Numbered from the stretch's first letter, positions 34,725 through 46,932 are shown. The stretch: DNA of 64,000 nt from Bettongia penicillata ogilbyi (GCA_023548195.1 JAJHZJ010000311.1:3991919-4055918), one strand, 5' to 3'. Numbers and translations are program-made. The notes: a model not told the origin generated them from the letters alone.

Positions 34725-35340
34725 TGTAATGGGAAAAGGACCCACATGTACAAAAATACTTATAGCAGCTCTTTTTGTGATGGCCATGAACTGAAAATTG
34801 AAGGGATGCCTGTCAATTGGAGAATGGCTGAACAAGTTGTGGTATATGAATGTAATGGAATACTATCGTACTATAAAAAATGCTGAACAGGCAGGCTTCA
34901 GAAAATCCTGGAAAGACTTGTATGAACTGATGCTGAGTGAAGAAAATTGTTCACAGAAGCAACCACGTTATATGATGACTGATTTTGATAAACTTAGTTC
35001 TTCTCAGAAATGCAAGGATCTAAAACAATTCCAAAGGACTTATGATGGTAAATGCCATCCCCATCTAGAGAAAGAACTATGGAGTTGGAATGCACAACAA
35101 AGCAGACTATTTTCTTTTTTGTTTTGTTTTTTCTTTCTCATGTTATCTCCCATTCATTATAATTTTTTATGCAACATGACTAGGATGAAAATGTGTTTAA
35201 TAGGAATGTATGTGCAGAGCCAAATCATATTGCATGCCATCTTGGGGAGAGAGGGGGGATGGAGGGGAAAGGGGGGAAGAAAATTTAAAACTTACGGAAG
35301 TGAATGTTGAAAATTAAAAATAAATTTTTTTAAATGAAAA
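34725..35340 (+). mobile_element. 5'-truncated L1 inserted into the CR1/L2 LINE
   Basis: L1 ORF2 tail (IEGMPVNWRMAEQ, YECNGILSYY-like) plus 3' UTR ending in an A-rich tail. The host reads gaaatcgcaaa before and aaaatctcaaa after, a roughly 11-base target duplication. Confidence 0.85.
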
Positions 35341-35690
35341 AAAATCTCAAACTTGCTGTATCAGACATCTTAAACTCAAAATATCCAAAGGTGAAGTCAT
35401 TCTTTCTCTGCTTAGCAGTTCCTTTTTCATAACTCACTATTACCTTTGAGAGTACCACCATCATCTAGGATTGAAATCTAAGTGGTATCCTCAATTCCTC
35501 CTTTTCTCCTACTCTCGCTCCCCAAATCCAATCAGTTGCCAGCAAAACTAAAAAATTTAGTCATCTTGCTCTTATTCATTTCAGTATTTAGTGTCTTAGC
35601 TGAAGTTGGCCCATTAAGTACAGAAATAACTGATAAGCTAAGCTTGGTAAGTATTTACATTCTTTTTAAGGCTAATATTTTGACCCTCTA
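35341..35690 (+). mobile_element. CR1/L2-clade LINE, continuation after the L1 insert
   Basis: ctgtatcagacatcttaaac followed by tcaaaatatcc continues the ORF (a HLKLKISK-like stretch), later NPISCQQN-like sequence. Confidence 0.65.
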
Positions 35691-36380
35691 GAATAATGCT
35701 TAATAAAATCCATAATCAAAACTAGTTTTGAATACATATATATAAAAGCTATTAGTGCTAGATAAGAGTATTTCATGGCATTAGGTAAATGCAGAATTGA
35801 TAAATGTAGATGCAACAACAAACATAACATCTAGTTTTGTGGCATTGAAAATCATATTAGTATGATTACATTATACTTGCTTTGAAAATACAGAAAGTCA
35901 ATAGAATGGAATTCACACTGTAAATATAACAGTATTAGAATGTTTGTGACAAAGTTAAAATATGAAGTCAAAAGATGTTTGTAATAGTAGATGTAAATAA
36001 ATTTCTGTGTTACTGCGCAGTAGTAAGAGAACAATGATGTATGAATTGGTAGATAAACATTTGGGCACTTTGGAGTTTGACAGAAAGGTATATTTATAAA
36101 GTTTATAAAATGATCAGAAAAATGTAAATCTCAAAATGTCCTTTAAAAATACTGTATTTTTTTACATTGTGTAACAGCAGACATTGCATGAGGATATAAT
36201 TGATTGTGTGTTCTGTCTCATAGAAACCATATATTGATGGATTGCTTTATTTCTTTTTTTTATAAGTCAACATGTGACAGATGTTTTTTCCAAAGTAGAG
36301 TTTTAGCGTTGATCTAGTAGATTATCACATGGAATAAAAGAAAAGTTAATGAAGCATAAAGTAAAAGAGATGCAGCCATA
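35691..36380. other. Unassigned, AT-rich
   Basis: Non-coding, no recognised family. Confidence 0.25.
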
Positions 36381-36384
36381 GTTG

Positions 36385-36660
36385 GTTTTGTTTACTGACT
36401 ATCTGGTTACCAACATCAAGCAAGACATGAAATGGAAACACATGCTTGCCAAAGGCATCCATCCATCACTGTCATTGGTGGTAGTCTATGCTGAGTCCAA
36501 ATGGAAGGAGGATTACAGTAAGTCCTCCTGAGGCTTCTTTTTTGCAGATGATAGTGTGCTGATTCTGTCAAGTCCCAGAATTCAACTGGGACTCCTTAAT
36601 GAGACTGTTCGCTGCTCAAAGGTGTCCTGACAGTCCAGGTAAGAAAAACCAAATGGATGA
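36385..36660 (+). mobile_element. Non-LTR reverse transcriptase relic with FADD box
   Basis: The plus-strand frame reads FFADDSVLILSSPRIQLGLL near 36534-36595, a non-LTR RT catalytic box, preceded by LTDYLVTNIKQDMKWKH-like sequence. Clade uncertain. Confidence 0.45.
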
Positions 36661-38025
36661 AAAATGCCTAAGTCAATACACACGCTGTGGAATTTAAAAA
36701 GGTTGAAGAGACATAATTTCTGGGTAATTTAATCATTTTATGAATAAGGCTAGCACATTTGTTAGTAAAAAGATAGTCATTTTGGCCATCTCTCTTAGAC
36801 CAAAAGCAATCGTTACAGGCAGGCTCATAGTTTATATGCCCTTCAAAGAGTAGGAGTTCCCCAGGATGGGAATCAGCCCTGACTGGTGAACACTAAATGA
36901 GAGAATAATATTACAGGGAGGAGTTGAGAGTGACATTGTGTCGCCCTTGGACAGAGAGACTGTCTCTATACCCAGACCACCTCCAGCCTTGGGCAGTCTG
37001 TTCAAAGAGTTAATGACTCAGCAAAGTCTGAGTGGAGCATAATGGCTGTTCACCCAGGCTCAGCAAGAAAGTTAGGACATTATCAGCAATGTCCTCCAAG
37101 AGACTGAGCTTTTTCAAATCAGGACTTTAGAAAAGGGAGTGAACTCTGGATCTCTCCAAATTATTGGTTATTAATAATGATTTCTCTTACAGTTGGATGA
37201 GCATTGATTTAATCTGTCAGTATTTACTATCAAGGGTAAGTATTAAAGATGGGACATGGACCCAGAACTGGATAAGAGAATTAATTCACATTAATAAATC
37301 TGTACCTTACTTTCAAGAATCCCAAAGCTGCATCTTGACTCAAAAAAAAAAAATTAACACCAATATTTCTTCAGTGATAACTCCTATAAACAAGTTACTC
37401 TCAGTGGCCCAGGCAATCCTCTAAAATCCTAAATTGCAAAGAGGCAGGCCTTAATAGAATGGAAATTCTTAAGTAAAAGTTGAAATTATAGTTTCCATTT
37501 CAAACTTTTTAAAGGATTTCCCAATGATGGTTATGAAACATGGAACACCACAAGTTCCGAAGAATCTAAATAGATGAGCTAAAGGGCAGTGGAGCAATGT
37601 GAGGTAGGTGTAAGTAGGTTGTAGTATGTTTCCAATAATTTGTGCACAAGACATGGTGCAAAAAGTATCATCCAACTAATGCATGATTGGAAAAGGGATG
37701 GGTCAGACACATGAAAAGATCTTGTGTTAACAGATGGATAGCACACACAAAGTACTGATATCCACAGAATTTTTACAAAACCAAAAGAAAGGCTTCCTAT
37801 ACCATAGATCCTCTGAGGAAGACTTATGGGAAGAAAGAAAAAGAATTTAGCAGGATAAGAAGGCATGGATAGGCTGGAATCTTCACTGATAGAAAAGGGA
37901 CCCATATCAATTAGATCACAGATGTAGCCTAATATAACTCTTCCATAGTCATATATATCACAACTCACCAAGTCTTCTTGATCTGAGGTCAAATTTTTTT
38001 TCTGAGTTACAATGTTAACTGCAAA
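36661..38025. other. Mostly unassigned; possible LINE C-terminal relic at 37620-37850
   Basis: Broken plus-strand text such as MHDWKRDGSDT recalls the end of RTE-type proteins, but the match is weak. The rest is unrecognised and non-coding. Confidence 0.25.
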
Positions 38026-38029
38026 TGTT

Positions 38030-38255
38030 ACAGTGGATAGTGTTGAACCTAGATTTAGGAAGATCTGAGATCAGATTTGACCTCAGAACCTTATTCTCTG
38101 TGTGACCTCAGGCAAGTCACAAACCTCAGGCTCAGTTTCTTCACTGCAAAATGAAGATAATGAGTACCTGACTTCCAGGGTGGGTGTGAGAATATAATGA
38201 GATAAGATTTATAAAGTGCTTAGCATACATAGGCACTTATTATTTATTAAATTAT
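38030..38255 (+). mobile_element. Marsupial MIR-type SINE
   Basis: gtgtgacctcaggcaagtca, gctcagtttcttcactgcaa, cataaagtgcttagcatac-like 3' part. Confidence 0.8.
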
Positions 38256-38795
38256 TTTTATTAAATAAATTTATTAGATAAAATTTATTAATATGCTTCT
38301 TTCCCTCCTTGTGTTACAATCGCTAACATGCCTTGTTTATAAATGCCTATACTTTGTGCATTTCTTTGTAGAAATCTGAAATCATGGATTTTATTGCTGG
38401 CTTCCTTGGATATTGTCTACTGTGAATCGTTGGTCCTCCTTAGGGCTATTCTTCCCTTGTACCTAATATAATCTATGGCATCTGGTTTGACAGACATGTG
38501 GAAGCAGATTTCTTCTTTCCATTCCCCTTTCAGTTTAAAGCACTTTTGATCAGATTTACAGGATTCCAGGCAAGTGTTCTACCAGTATTTATTCTATATA
38601 TGCACTCCACGCCTGGCTCATTATTCCTATATTTTAAATCATTTTCCAGAAATTCAAATTCCCTTTTCACAAAGCATTTTCTTAATCAGTCGTTTATTTC
38701 CCAGATATGACTTTCTTTTCCAAAGCCCATAACTCTAATTAGCAGTAGCAATGAAAATATGACCTGATAAATAGAAGTATGTATAGTATGGTTTT
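38256..38795. other. Unassigned
   Basis: Non-coding, no recognised family. Confidence 0.25.
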
Positions 38796-38799
38796 TCAT

Positions 38800-38960
38800 A
38801 TCTGTATATGTGCCCACATGTATATGTATTATATACACATATACATGTGTGTTTATATGCAAACATTTACACACATACATATGTGTATATACATATATAA
38901 ATTTACATGCATTGTAATGTATGTGTATGTATATATGTACACACACATACATATTTGTGT
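38800..38960. repeat. ATGT/ATAC-rich microsatellite
   Basis: Interrupted tatatacacatatacatgtg-type repeats. Open frames on both strands here are repeat artefacts. Confidence 0.9.
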
Positions 38961-39859
38961 CTAATGGTAGCCTTCATAGGATGGGGTGGGGAAAGAGGAA
39001 GAAAAAAAGTGCACAGCAGAGAACAAAAGAAAACTTAGAAGGAAGCACAAAAGAGCAGGGTAGTTTTGTAGTATTTATTACATATTTTTTAAACAAGTAA
39101 GCAGTGGAAATGCTTATGGAAATGGAAATTCATGGTTTTATATTGAATCTTTTTATGTTGTATACATATTCTTTTCTTTTGTTATTTTGTATTTAAGTTT
39201 AAAATAATTTTTAAAGAATGTAAATCCTTTGTGGGTAAGGATTATTTCATTCTTTGTACTAAAACCCCCAGCATTTATTCCTGGCACATACTAGGTGCTT
39301 CATAAATGCTTCTTGACTGATAATCAATCAATAAATGCTCCTTTTATTTGTGAAAAGAGCAATGCTTTTGTTGGCAGGAACGTAGAGCCGAAAGTCTCAG
39401 TTTCTATCCTTACCCCCATCCAGTCTCAGTAAGTCAACTCCCCACGCCCTCACCAGTGATTTGCATTGATTTAAGTAGCAACCAATGACATATTAGAAAC
39501 TGAAGGAAATTTTTGCACTCTACTCAGAGCAAACTAAACTGAAAGTATAAGTGCTGAGACAGAAAAGCAGGTCAAGAGATAAACTCAATACCTGAGAACT
39601 TCTCTGCCTGGCTAGGTTTGAAAAGAACCTTCAAGAATTCCCAGGGTTGAAAACTAAAAGCCCTGAGAGACCCTGCCCCTGTGGAGAAAAGTCCCTATAC
39701 TGAGTACATACTGTTCAGCAGAGAACCTATAAATGGCAGTAGCCTAGACCCAGAAGATGGCATCTCCCAAAGAACAGCCACAAATGGCAGTGTAACAGAG
39801 ACTGAACAAACAGAGGACCATGGCAACATATATTAGCTTAGAAAACAGCTGATAGTCTG
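38961..39859. other. Mostly unassigned
   Basis: Contains an L2/MIR-like tail at about 39225-39345 (ctggcacatactaggtgctt followed by cataaatgc). No coding frame. Confidence 0.3.
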
Positions 39860-40085
39860 ATGACATTGTAAGACCTAGATGAGTTGTTCTGATTACCCTG
39901 TATCATTCTGGCCACATGTGTTCCTTCTCCCAGCAGTTGTAATCTTTAGAAGAATGTGCCTCTGTGTGTTCGGAAGGAACTGTCCTTGTCATTCACTTTG
40001 CTATTTAATGAAATATCTTTTGCTTTCAACGTATGGTTGGTCTGGTAGAAGAAATGCCAGTGGAGGCTCAGAAATTATGATTTTG
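39860..40085 (+). mobile_element. Possible solo LTR
   Basis: A compact stretch starting tgtaagacc with a late ttgctatttaatgaaatatc followed by ttttgctttc, which resembles the poly(A)/U5 region of gammaretrovirus-type LTRs. Termini and target duplication not established. Confidence 0.25.
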
Positions 40086-40488
40086 AGGAGATATCCCAAA
40101 GCACACCTTGAACTTGCAGTAGCTCTCAAGTGGGCCCAGGCCACATGTTAAATATGTATCCTAATAAGACTTATAGATGTTATAAAACTAGGAAGGATAG
40201 CTAATATATTGCATGTCAGAGTCAGAATCCAAGCTGACAGACTAAAACATTGGGCCATATGTAATAAGATGAAATTTATTGGGGATAAATCAATACATAA
40301 TTAAATTCTTTTGATGTCAATTTATTAAATCCAATATAGGAGAGACATGGTTAGAAAGTAGTTTGTATGATAAATTTGGGACAGGGTGGAGGGGGCACAG
40401 GGTTTCAGTGAACTGCAAGCTAGTATGTGATATGACTGTCAAAAAAAAGACATGATCTTGGGCTACATTTCAGAGAGTCTTAGCTTCC
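40086..40488. other. Unassigned
   Basis: Non-coding, no recognised family. Confidence 0.25.
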
Positions 40489-40489
40489 A

Positions 40490-40985
40490 GGAATAAGGAG
40501 TGTCTTCTGCTCTGGTCAGACCTCACCTAGGGTATTTGTTAGTTCTGGGACCATGTTAAGCTAGAGAATATCCAGAAAAAGTCGACCGGAGTGATGAAGG
40601 CCTGAGAATCCATATGGGCCTTATAAGAACTGGTTGAAAGAACAGAGGATGTTTGGTCAGAAGTAAAGACTCAGACTCAGGACAGTGATAGCCAATAGTC
40701 GAATTCAAGTACTTAAAAGGCAGTTTTATGAAGGAGGTATTTAGACGTGTTTGCCCCCCAAAGGCAGACAATGGGTGGAAGTTAGTAGGTAACTTTAGGC
40801 TCGATGCCAGGAAAAACTTCCTCACAATTAGCACTTTCCGAATTACCACTACTAACCGTCTTTAAGCAAAGCTGGCCAGCCCCTTGCTGAATGTCTTGTA
40901 GGGGGGATTATTTTGTAGTGTAGAGGCTGGGCACCTGAACTCCCTCTCAGCCCTGAGTCTGTGAAGTACTCCGTGTTTCTGGTGT
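40490..40985 (+). mobile_element. CR1-type LINE 3' end
   Basis: Ordered family phrases: ctctggtcagacctcaccta, gagaatatccagaaaaagtc, acaatgggtggaagttagta, ggctcgatgccaggaaaaac followed by ttcctcacaattag, and the terminal gagtctgtgaag. Confidence 0.75.
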
Positions 40986-40989
40986 ATGA

Positions 40990-41373
40990 CACATTATAAC
41001 AGATGCAAATACAAAATAACACTCTGTCCTGAAGTTGTTTATAATCTAGAAGCGGACCTGAGACAGGTGGAGGGAGGCAGGAAGTATCTTCCCAGTCCAA
41101 AACAGGACACCAAACAAGATTTGCTGCTGATGGATGCATAATAAAAAGAGAAATGAGGACTGGGTGGACAAGGAGCAATGAATGACTGTGTCTACTTAGC
41201 ATCTGTTCTGGTCTACATTCATTTGCACACCACACTCAGGAAGATCTTAGCAGGAGCTCTCCACCTAGGCAACCCTCAGGTCCCTTTCCAGCCCTGTCTT
41301 GGTTGATGTTTTTATTTTCATACACAACCTATTCTCTCTATCTTCCCCTATCTATATCTTCTTTAACTTAGAC
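40990..41373. other. Mostly unassigned; L2-type 3' trace at 41000-41060
   Basis: agttgtttataatctagaag recalls an antisense L2-type 3' end. The rest is unrecognised. Confidence 0.3.
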
Positions 41374-41573
41374 CAGGGTTAGGGAGCCAAGTCTCAAGGC
41401 CAGATATGGTCTTCTAGGTTCTCGGGTGCAGTTTTTTGACTGAGTCCAAGTTTTACAGAATAAATCCTTTTATTAAGGGGATCTATTCCTTGAAGTTTGG
41501 ATTCAGTCTAAGGGCTGTACTTGAGGACCTAGAGGGCCACATGTGGCCTTGAGGCTAAAGGTCCCAGTCCCTG
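41374..41573. mobile_element. Palindromic hAT-type MITE
   Basis: About 200 bases beginning caggg and ending ccctg. The left arm (gccagatatggtcttctagg, gactgagtccaagttttaca) is the inverted repeat of the right arm (gaagtttggattcagtctaa, cctagagggccacatgtggc). Flanks (cttagac / gctagat) look like a diverged 8-base hAT duplication of TCTAGA type. Non-coding. Confidence 0.75.
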
Positions 41574-41774
41574 GGCTAGATCTTCTCCATGAAGTCTCCC
41601 ACATTGATCTGTCCTCCTTTCTCTGAGCTCCAATAGCATTTAGAGGGTGCACCACACAACTTTAACCCTTCTTTAATGATTTGTCTTGCATTGTGTGTTT
41701 CACCATCTGTAGTCTTCTGGAGAGCAGTGACCTTGTCTTATCTTTTAGTACAGGACATACTGGCGTATTGATAT

Positions 41775-41995
41775 GTAGTGCTGTGGATAAAGTTCTGGAC
41801 TTGGTGTCAGGAAGATAAGAGCTCAGATCCTGCCTCAGACATAGCTGTGAGACTCTGACAAGTCATTTAACAGTGGTTAAGACTGCCTCAGTTTCCTTAC
41901 TGGACAATAGTAACACTGACCTCACAGGATTATTGTGAGGATAAAATGAGGTAAGATAAGAAAAGCACTTTGAACACCTTAAAATTCTATGTAAA
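41775..41995 (+). mobile_element. Marsupial MIR-type SINE
   Basis: tagtgctgtggataaagttc, cttggtgtcaggaagataag, then tcacaggattattgtgagga and aagcactttgaacaccttaa. Confidence 0.8.
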
Positions 41996-42247
41996 AATTA
42001 ACTATCTCTTAATTGGGGGGCTGAGGGTAAATTCCTTGGCTTTAAGGAAGAGGAAGCTGAGGAACTTACCAAATACCATATAGCTGAGCTCTACCAAGTC
42101 CTGCTGTGAGGTGTCATTCAGGAAGAGAACAGGACTCTAGACATGGTGGGTTTTTTTCCCAACTACTTAATATCAAATCAAACTTTTATATTGGAAATAT
42201 TTGTCACAACACATATTTTTTAATTTTCCTGTTTTCTATTTGAATTA

Positions 42248-45050
42248 AATTTTTTTTTTATAATTTAAGTCTTCAACATTCATTTCCACAACATTTTGAG
42301 TTTCAAATTTTCTCCCCATTTCTCCCCTCCCCTACCCCAAAATGCTGAGCATTCTAATTACCCCTATCACCAATCTGCCCTCCCTTCTAACATCCCTCCC
42401 TTCCCTTATCCCTATCTTCTCTTTTGTCCTGTAGGGCAAGATAAATTTCTGTACCCCATTACCTGTATTTCTTATTTCCTAGTTGTATGTAAGAACAATA
42501 CTCAACAGTTGTTCCTAAAACTTTGAGTTCCAACTTCTCTTCATCCCTCCCTCCTCACCCATCCCCTTTGGGAAGGCAAGCAATTCAATATACACCATAT
42601 CTGTGTAGTTTTGCAAATGACTTCAATAATAGTCGTGTTGTGTAAGACTAATTTTATTTCCCTCCATCCTATCCTGCCCCCCATTTCTTCTATTCTCTCT
42701 TTTGATCCTGTACCTCCCCAAGAGTGTTGACTTCTAATTGCTCCCTCCTCCCATTGCCCTCTCTTCCATCATCCCCCCCCCACCCTGCTTATCCCCTTCT
42801 ACCCGACTTTCCTGTATAGTAAGATAGGTTTTCATACCAAAATGAGTGTACATTTTATTCCTTCCTTTAGTCGAATGTGATGAGAGTAAGCTTCATGTTT
42901 TTTCTCTCACCTCCCCCCTTTTTCCCTCCACTGAAAAGTCTTTTACTTGCTTCTTTTATGAGAGATAATTTGCCCCATTCCATTTCTCCCTTTCTCCTCC
43001 CAATATATTTCTCTCTCACCATTTAATTTCATTTTTTTAAGATATGATCCCATCCTATTCAACTCTATGCTCTCTGTTCTCTGTGTGTGTGTGTTTGTAA
43101 TCCCACCAACTACCCAAATACTGAAAAAAGTTTTCAAGAGTTACAAATATTGTCTTTCCATGTAGGAATGTAAACAGTTCAACTTTAGTAAGTCCCTTAT
43201 GATTTCTCTTTGCTGTTTATCTTTTCATGCTTCTCTTGATTCTTGTGTTTGAAAGTCAAATTTTCTTTTCAGCTCTGGTCTTTTCATCAAGAATGCTTGA
43301 AAGTCCTCTATTTCATTGAAAGACCTTTCTTCCCCTGAAGTATTATACTCAGTTTTTCTGAGTAGGTGATTCTTGGTTTGAGTCCTAGTTCCTTTGACTT
43401 CTGGAATATCATATTCCAGGCCCTTCACTCCCTTAATGTAGAAGCTGCCAGATCTTGTGTTATCCTGATTGTATTTCCACAATACTTGAATTTTTTCTTT
43501 CTAGCTGCTTGCAATATTTTCTCCTTGACCTGGGAACTCTGGAATTTGGCCACAATGTTCCTAGGAGTTTCTCTTTTTGGATCTCTTTCAGGAGGTGATC
43601 TGTGGATTCTTTCAATGTTTATTTTGCCCCCTGGTTCTAGAATATTAGGGCAGTTTTCCTTGATAATTTCATGAAAGATGATGTCTAGGCTCTTTTTTTG
43701 ATCATGGCTTTCAGGTAGTCCCATAATTTTTAAATTGTCTCTCCTGGCTGTATTTTCCAGGTCAGTTGTTTTTCCAAGGAGATATTTCACATTCTCTTCC
43801 ATTTTTTCATTCTTTTGGTTTTTTTGTGTGATTTCTTGGTTTCTCATAAAGTCATTAACCTCCATCTGTTCCATTCTAATTTTTAAAGAACTATTTTCTT
43901 CAGTGAGCTTTTGAACCTCCTTTTCCATTTGGCTAATTCTGCTTTTTAAAGCATTCTTCTCTTCATTGGCTTTTTGAACCTCTTTTGCCAATTGAGTTAG
44001 CCTATTTTTAAAGGTGTTATTTTCTTCAGCATTTTTTGGGTCTCCTTTAGCAAGGTGTTGACCCACTTTTCATGCTTTTCTTGCATCTCTCTCATTTCTA
44101 TTCCCAATTTTTCCTCCACCTCTCTTACTTGAGAGTTCTTCCATGGCCTGAGCCCATTGAATGTTTATTTTGGATGTTTGGGATACAGAAGCCTTGACTT
44201 TTATGTCTTTCCCTGATGGTAAGCATTGTTCTTCCTCATCAGAAAGAGTGGGAGAAGATGCCTGTTCACCAAGAAAGTAACCTTCTATAATCTTATTTTT
44301 TTTCCCTTTTTGGGGCATTTTCCCAACCAGTTACTTGACTTTTGGGTCCTTTGTCAAGAGTAGGGTATACTCTGGGTATCTCAGTTCTTCCAAGGTGGCA
44401 CAATCCAGTGTGTACACTAATCTGGAAACAAGGAGATTTTTGTGTCCAGAATCTTAGCAGAGTTTCCTCTTCACAACCACCTTGCCTCCAGTTCTACCAA
44501 GCCAGCACTGGCGGCTGAGATTCAGATAAGCTGCAGGGGCAGGACCACCATTCAGTGTGAGATAAAGATCAGCTGCTGTAGGGCCTCTACACAGGGCTGA
44601 GGTAAGAATCAGCTGCTCAGTACCCCCAGGGGTTTTAGTATCCAACCACGGATGCAGGCTGCTGTAGGAACTGCTGCTGAAAGGCCCTTCTCCCTTCTTG
44701 GCCAGCGGAAAAAAACCCGTCACTGACCTTTGGGGCCTGTGGGTTAAGGGATCTAGGAACTGCTGCTACTGCAACTGGAGATTCCGCCCCCCAAGGCCTG
44801 CTCAAGTCCTCCTCCCAGAGCCAAGCCAAGCTGCATGGACAAAGCTGGGATGGGCTCTGCTCCACATCAGGTGCGACAGACGTTTCCCATCACCCTTTCA
44901 GGTCACCCTGGGCTGGAAATCTCCTCCACTCTGTTGTTCTCCACTTCTGCCACTCTAGAATTTGTTGAGTCTTTCTTTACAGGTATTTTATGGGCTGTGG
45001 GGGGGAGAGCTAGCATATGTGTATCTTTCTACTCCGCCATCTTGACTCCG
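42248..45050 (-). mobile_element. Half-L1 (HAL1-like): 5' UTR, ORF1, 3' UTR, poly(A), no ORF2
   Basis: Read on the minus strand, it starts at 45050 with an L1-type 5' end (ggagtcaagatggcggagta), has a 5' UTR, an ORF1 in three frame segments (44318-44070, 44066-43425, 43482-43225), then a purine-rich 3' region ending in an A run at 42262-42248. No ORF2 is present, which is the definition of the HAL1 family known in marsupials and other mammals. About 2.8 kb and nearly complete. The frameshifts show it is inactive. No clear target duplication. Confidence 0.8.
43225..44318 (-). pseudogene. HAL1/L1 ORF1 RNA-binding protein, frameshifted
   Basis: The product of intact ORF1 binds element RNA as a coiled-coil trimer. 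Segment 1 (44318-44070) starts MPQKGKKNK. Segment 2 (44066-43425) has the coiled coil (RISQMEKEVQKLTEENSSLK) and the RRM-type domain (RDNLKIMGLPES, INIERIHRSPPERDP, PRNIVAKFQ, KILQAARKK). Segment 3 (43482-43225) carries the C-terminal domain up to KRKFDFQTQESREA. Two frame breaks separate the segments. Overall order and length (~360 residues) are those of mammalian L1 ORF1p. Confidence 0.8.
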
Positions 45051-45544
45051 ATGGTGGTCTTCTGAAGGAATGAAAAGAGGGGTGGAAGAAAGATGGAACC
45101 ACACTCCCCCTCCAGTGGAAATCCTGGGTTCCAAAATCCTTGGTGCTTAAGGGAGAAGAGAATTTCCTTGGAGCTGGGAAAGTGGCCAGAGAGGAGGGAG
45201 GGAAAGAGACAGGGAGACTGAGAGACAGGAAGGGGGGTGGAGGAGAGAGGTGGGAAAAAGAGGGAGAACAAACAGGAGCTATCCCATTAAGGAATGCATT
45301 AGGGGTCACCTCCTCTGCAGGTTCCCCACAGACTTTGCTCCCTGGACCAGCTGTTGCTCCTTCCCTCCCCCTGTTAAGCCTGATTAAAGCAATCCACCAG
45401 AATACGTTCTTGTCCAGGGTTGTTATTACTGGGAGTATATGTGACCTGCTCTTGCAAGAGTCCTGAACATCCCTGTCTGTCCACCTACCACAAGCTCTGC
45501 ACCCTCCCTTTAGAACTGAAGGGGATAGGGTTTACAGAGTAGAG

Positions 45545-45690
45545 GAAACCATACTCAAACTCGCTAAGTAGCTTTGGACATGTCACTCCATCCTCAGAGC
45601 CTCAGTTTCCTCATCTATAAAAGTGAGAAAGTTGGATTTCTAAGGCACCTTCCAATTCTAACACTCTATGATCTTTTGATTTCCCAAGCC
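45545..45690 (+). mobile_element. MIR-type SINE fragment
   Basis: gtagctttggacatgtcact, cctcagtttcctcatctata, ttccaattctaacactctat. Confidence 0.65.
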
Positions 45691-46932
45691 AGAACATCCA
45701 CAAGTAGTAGTATGCTGCAGATAGGACCCAGGCATTCATGTGCAGTATCCCCAAACTAACAGCTGGAAGAGTAGGAACATGAGAAGCTTGGGCAAGTGGA
45801 GAGTGGGGATGGGCAGAATGAGGACCCCAACTTTTATTCTAACACCCAAGTGCTTCTCCTCCCCCACCCCAGCCCCTCATACCCACACACCTCTGCTCAC
45901 TGACCCCAGCTAGAACCTAAGCCCTCTGGTTACTTTCCCCTCCTTAGTGAGTAGAGGTTTCTGCTGTTTTGTGCGGCTGCTGTGAGAGCAGTCTCCTGGT
46001 TTTCTGAGCTCCACTTCCCACACTAGATATGAGGGCCTGGGGACAAACAACTACTTCCCCTTCCCTAAACTTCCCATCTTTCTGAATTTCCATAGTGGGT
46101 GGGAAGAGGGAAACTGAATAAGTCTCAGAAAGCGCAGAAGACACAGATCCCAGGTTTCCACATGGGCCTCACAGTTTAGTGTCTTCCCACTCACCCTCCC
46201 CCCACCATCCCAGCCCCTCCTCCAGGCTTCCGAGACAGCTGCTGTGAGCATTTAAGGTAATGTTTGGATTGGTGAGAGCAACAGCAGCTGCCCAGTTGCC
46301 TTCCCTCCCCTTTGGCCAGCAGCTAAGCAAGAACCTAGCTTAAGGTTCTAGGTGAGACCACAGAAACTCCTTCATGCAGGAGTACTCGCAAGCTGGAACT
46401 GTGCCCCATCAGATCCCCATCCACAAGGGACATTTCTTTGTTCTTTTTCCTTCTATGGGACAATTCTGATTTAAGGAAGGATGTTTTCTTCCCAGATTGA
46501 GCAGAGTTCCTGATGAGAACTTCAGTAGGTTCCAAGGAAAGGTCCAAACAGGTGGGTTGGGTTGGGGCAAGACTTGGAGGGAAGGAATCAGTAGTGGGAG
46601 GCTTGGGAGAAGGGAGAGCAAGAAGAGGGGACATCAGGTTGGATATCAGGAGCAGACACAGGAAGCAGATATGAGAGCTTGGTTTCCCCTTCCTTGAAGG
46701 AGTGTATGCAGGAGCCCCTGTACTCCTGACGGCTGATGACCCGTGCCAAATCCCAAATATAAGAGTGATGCATCTCAGTTCAGAGGCAGCAGGGAATTAG
46801 GAGTGGGCACTGAAGGACATATCCAAAAGTAACTGCTGCCTCCCAAATTGAGGGGGCTCAGACCCATAAATCTCAGATGGATCACTAGAGATGCTTTCGC
46901 CAATTCCCCACTCTTTCCTTTACCTCTACCCC

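Noticed and set aside
43425..44066. 213-codon frame as a host gene
   Set aside because: Coiled coil and RNA-binding motifs identify it as L1/HAL1 ORF1.
46330..46349. Inverted repeat AGAACCT-6-AGGTTCT as a steroid-receptor element
   Set aside because: The spacing and half-sites do not fit the 3-base-spaced receptor consensus.
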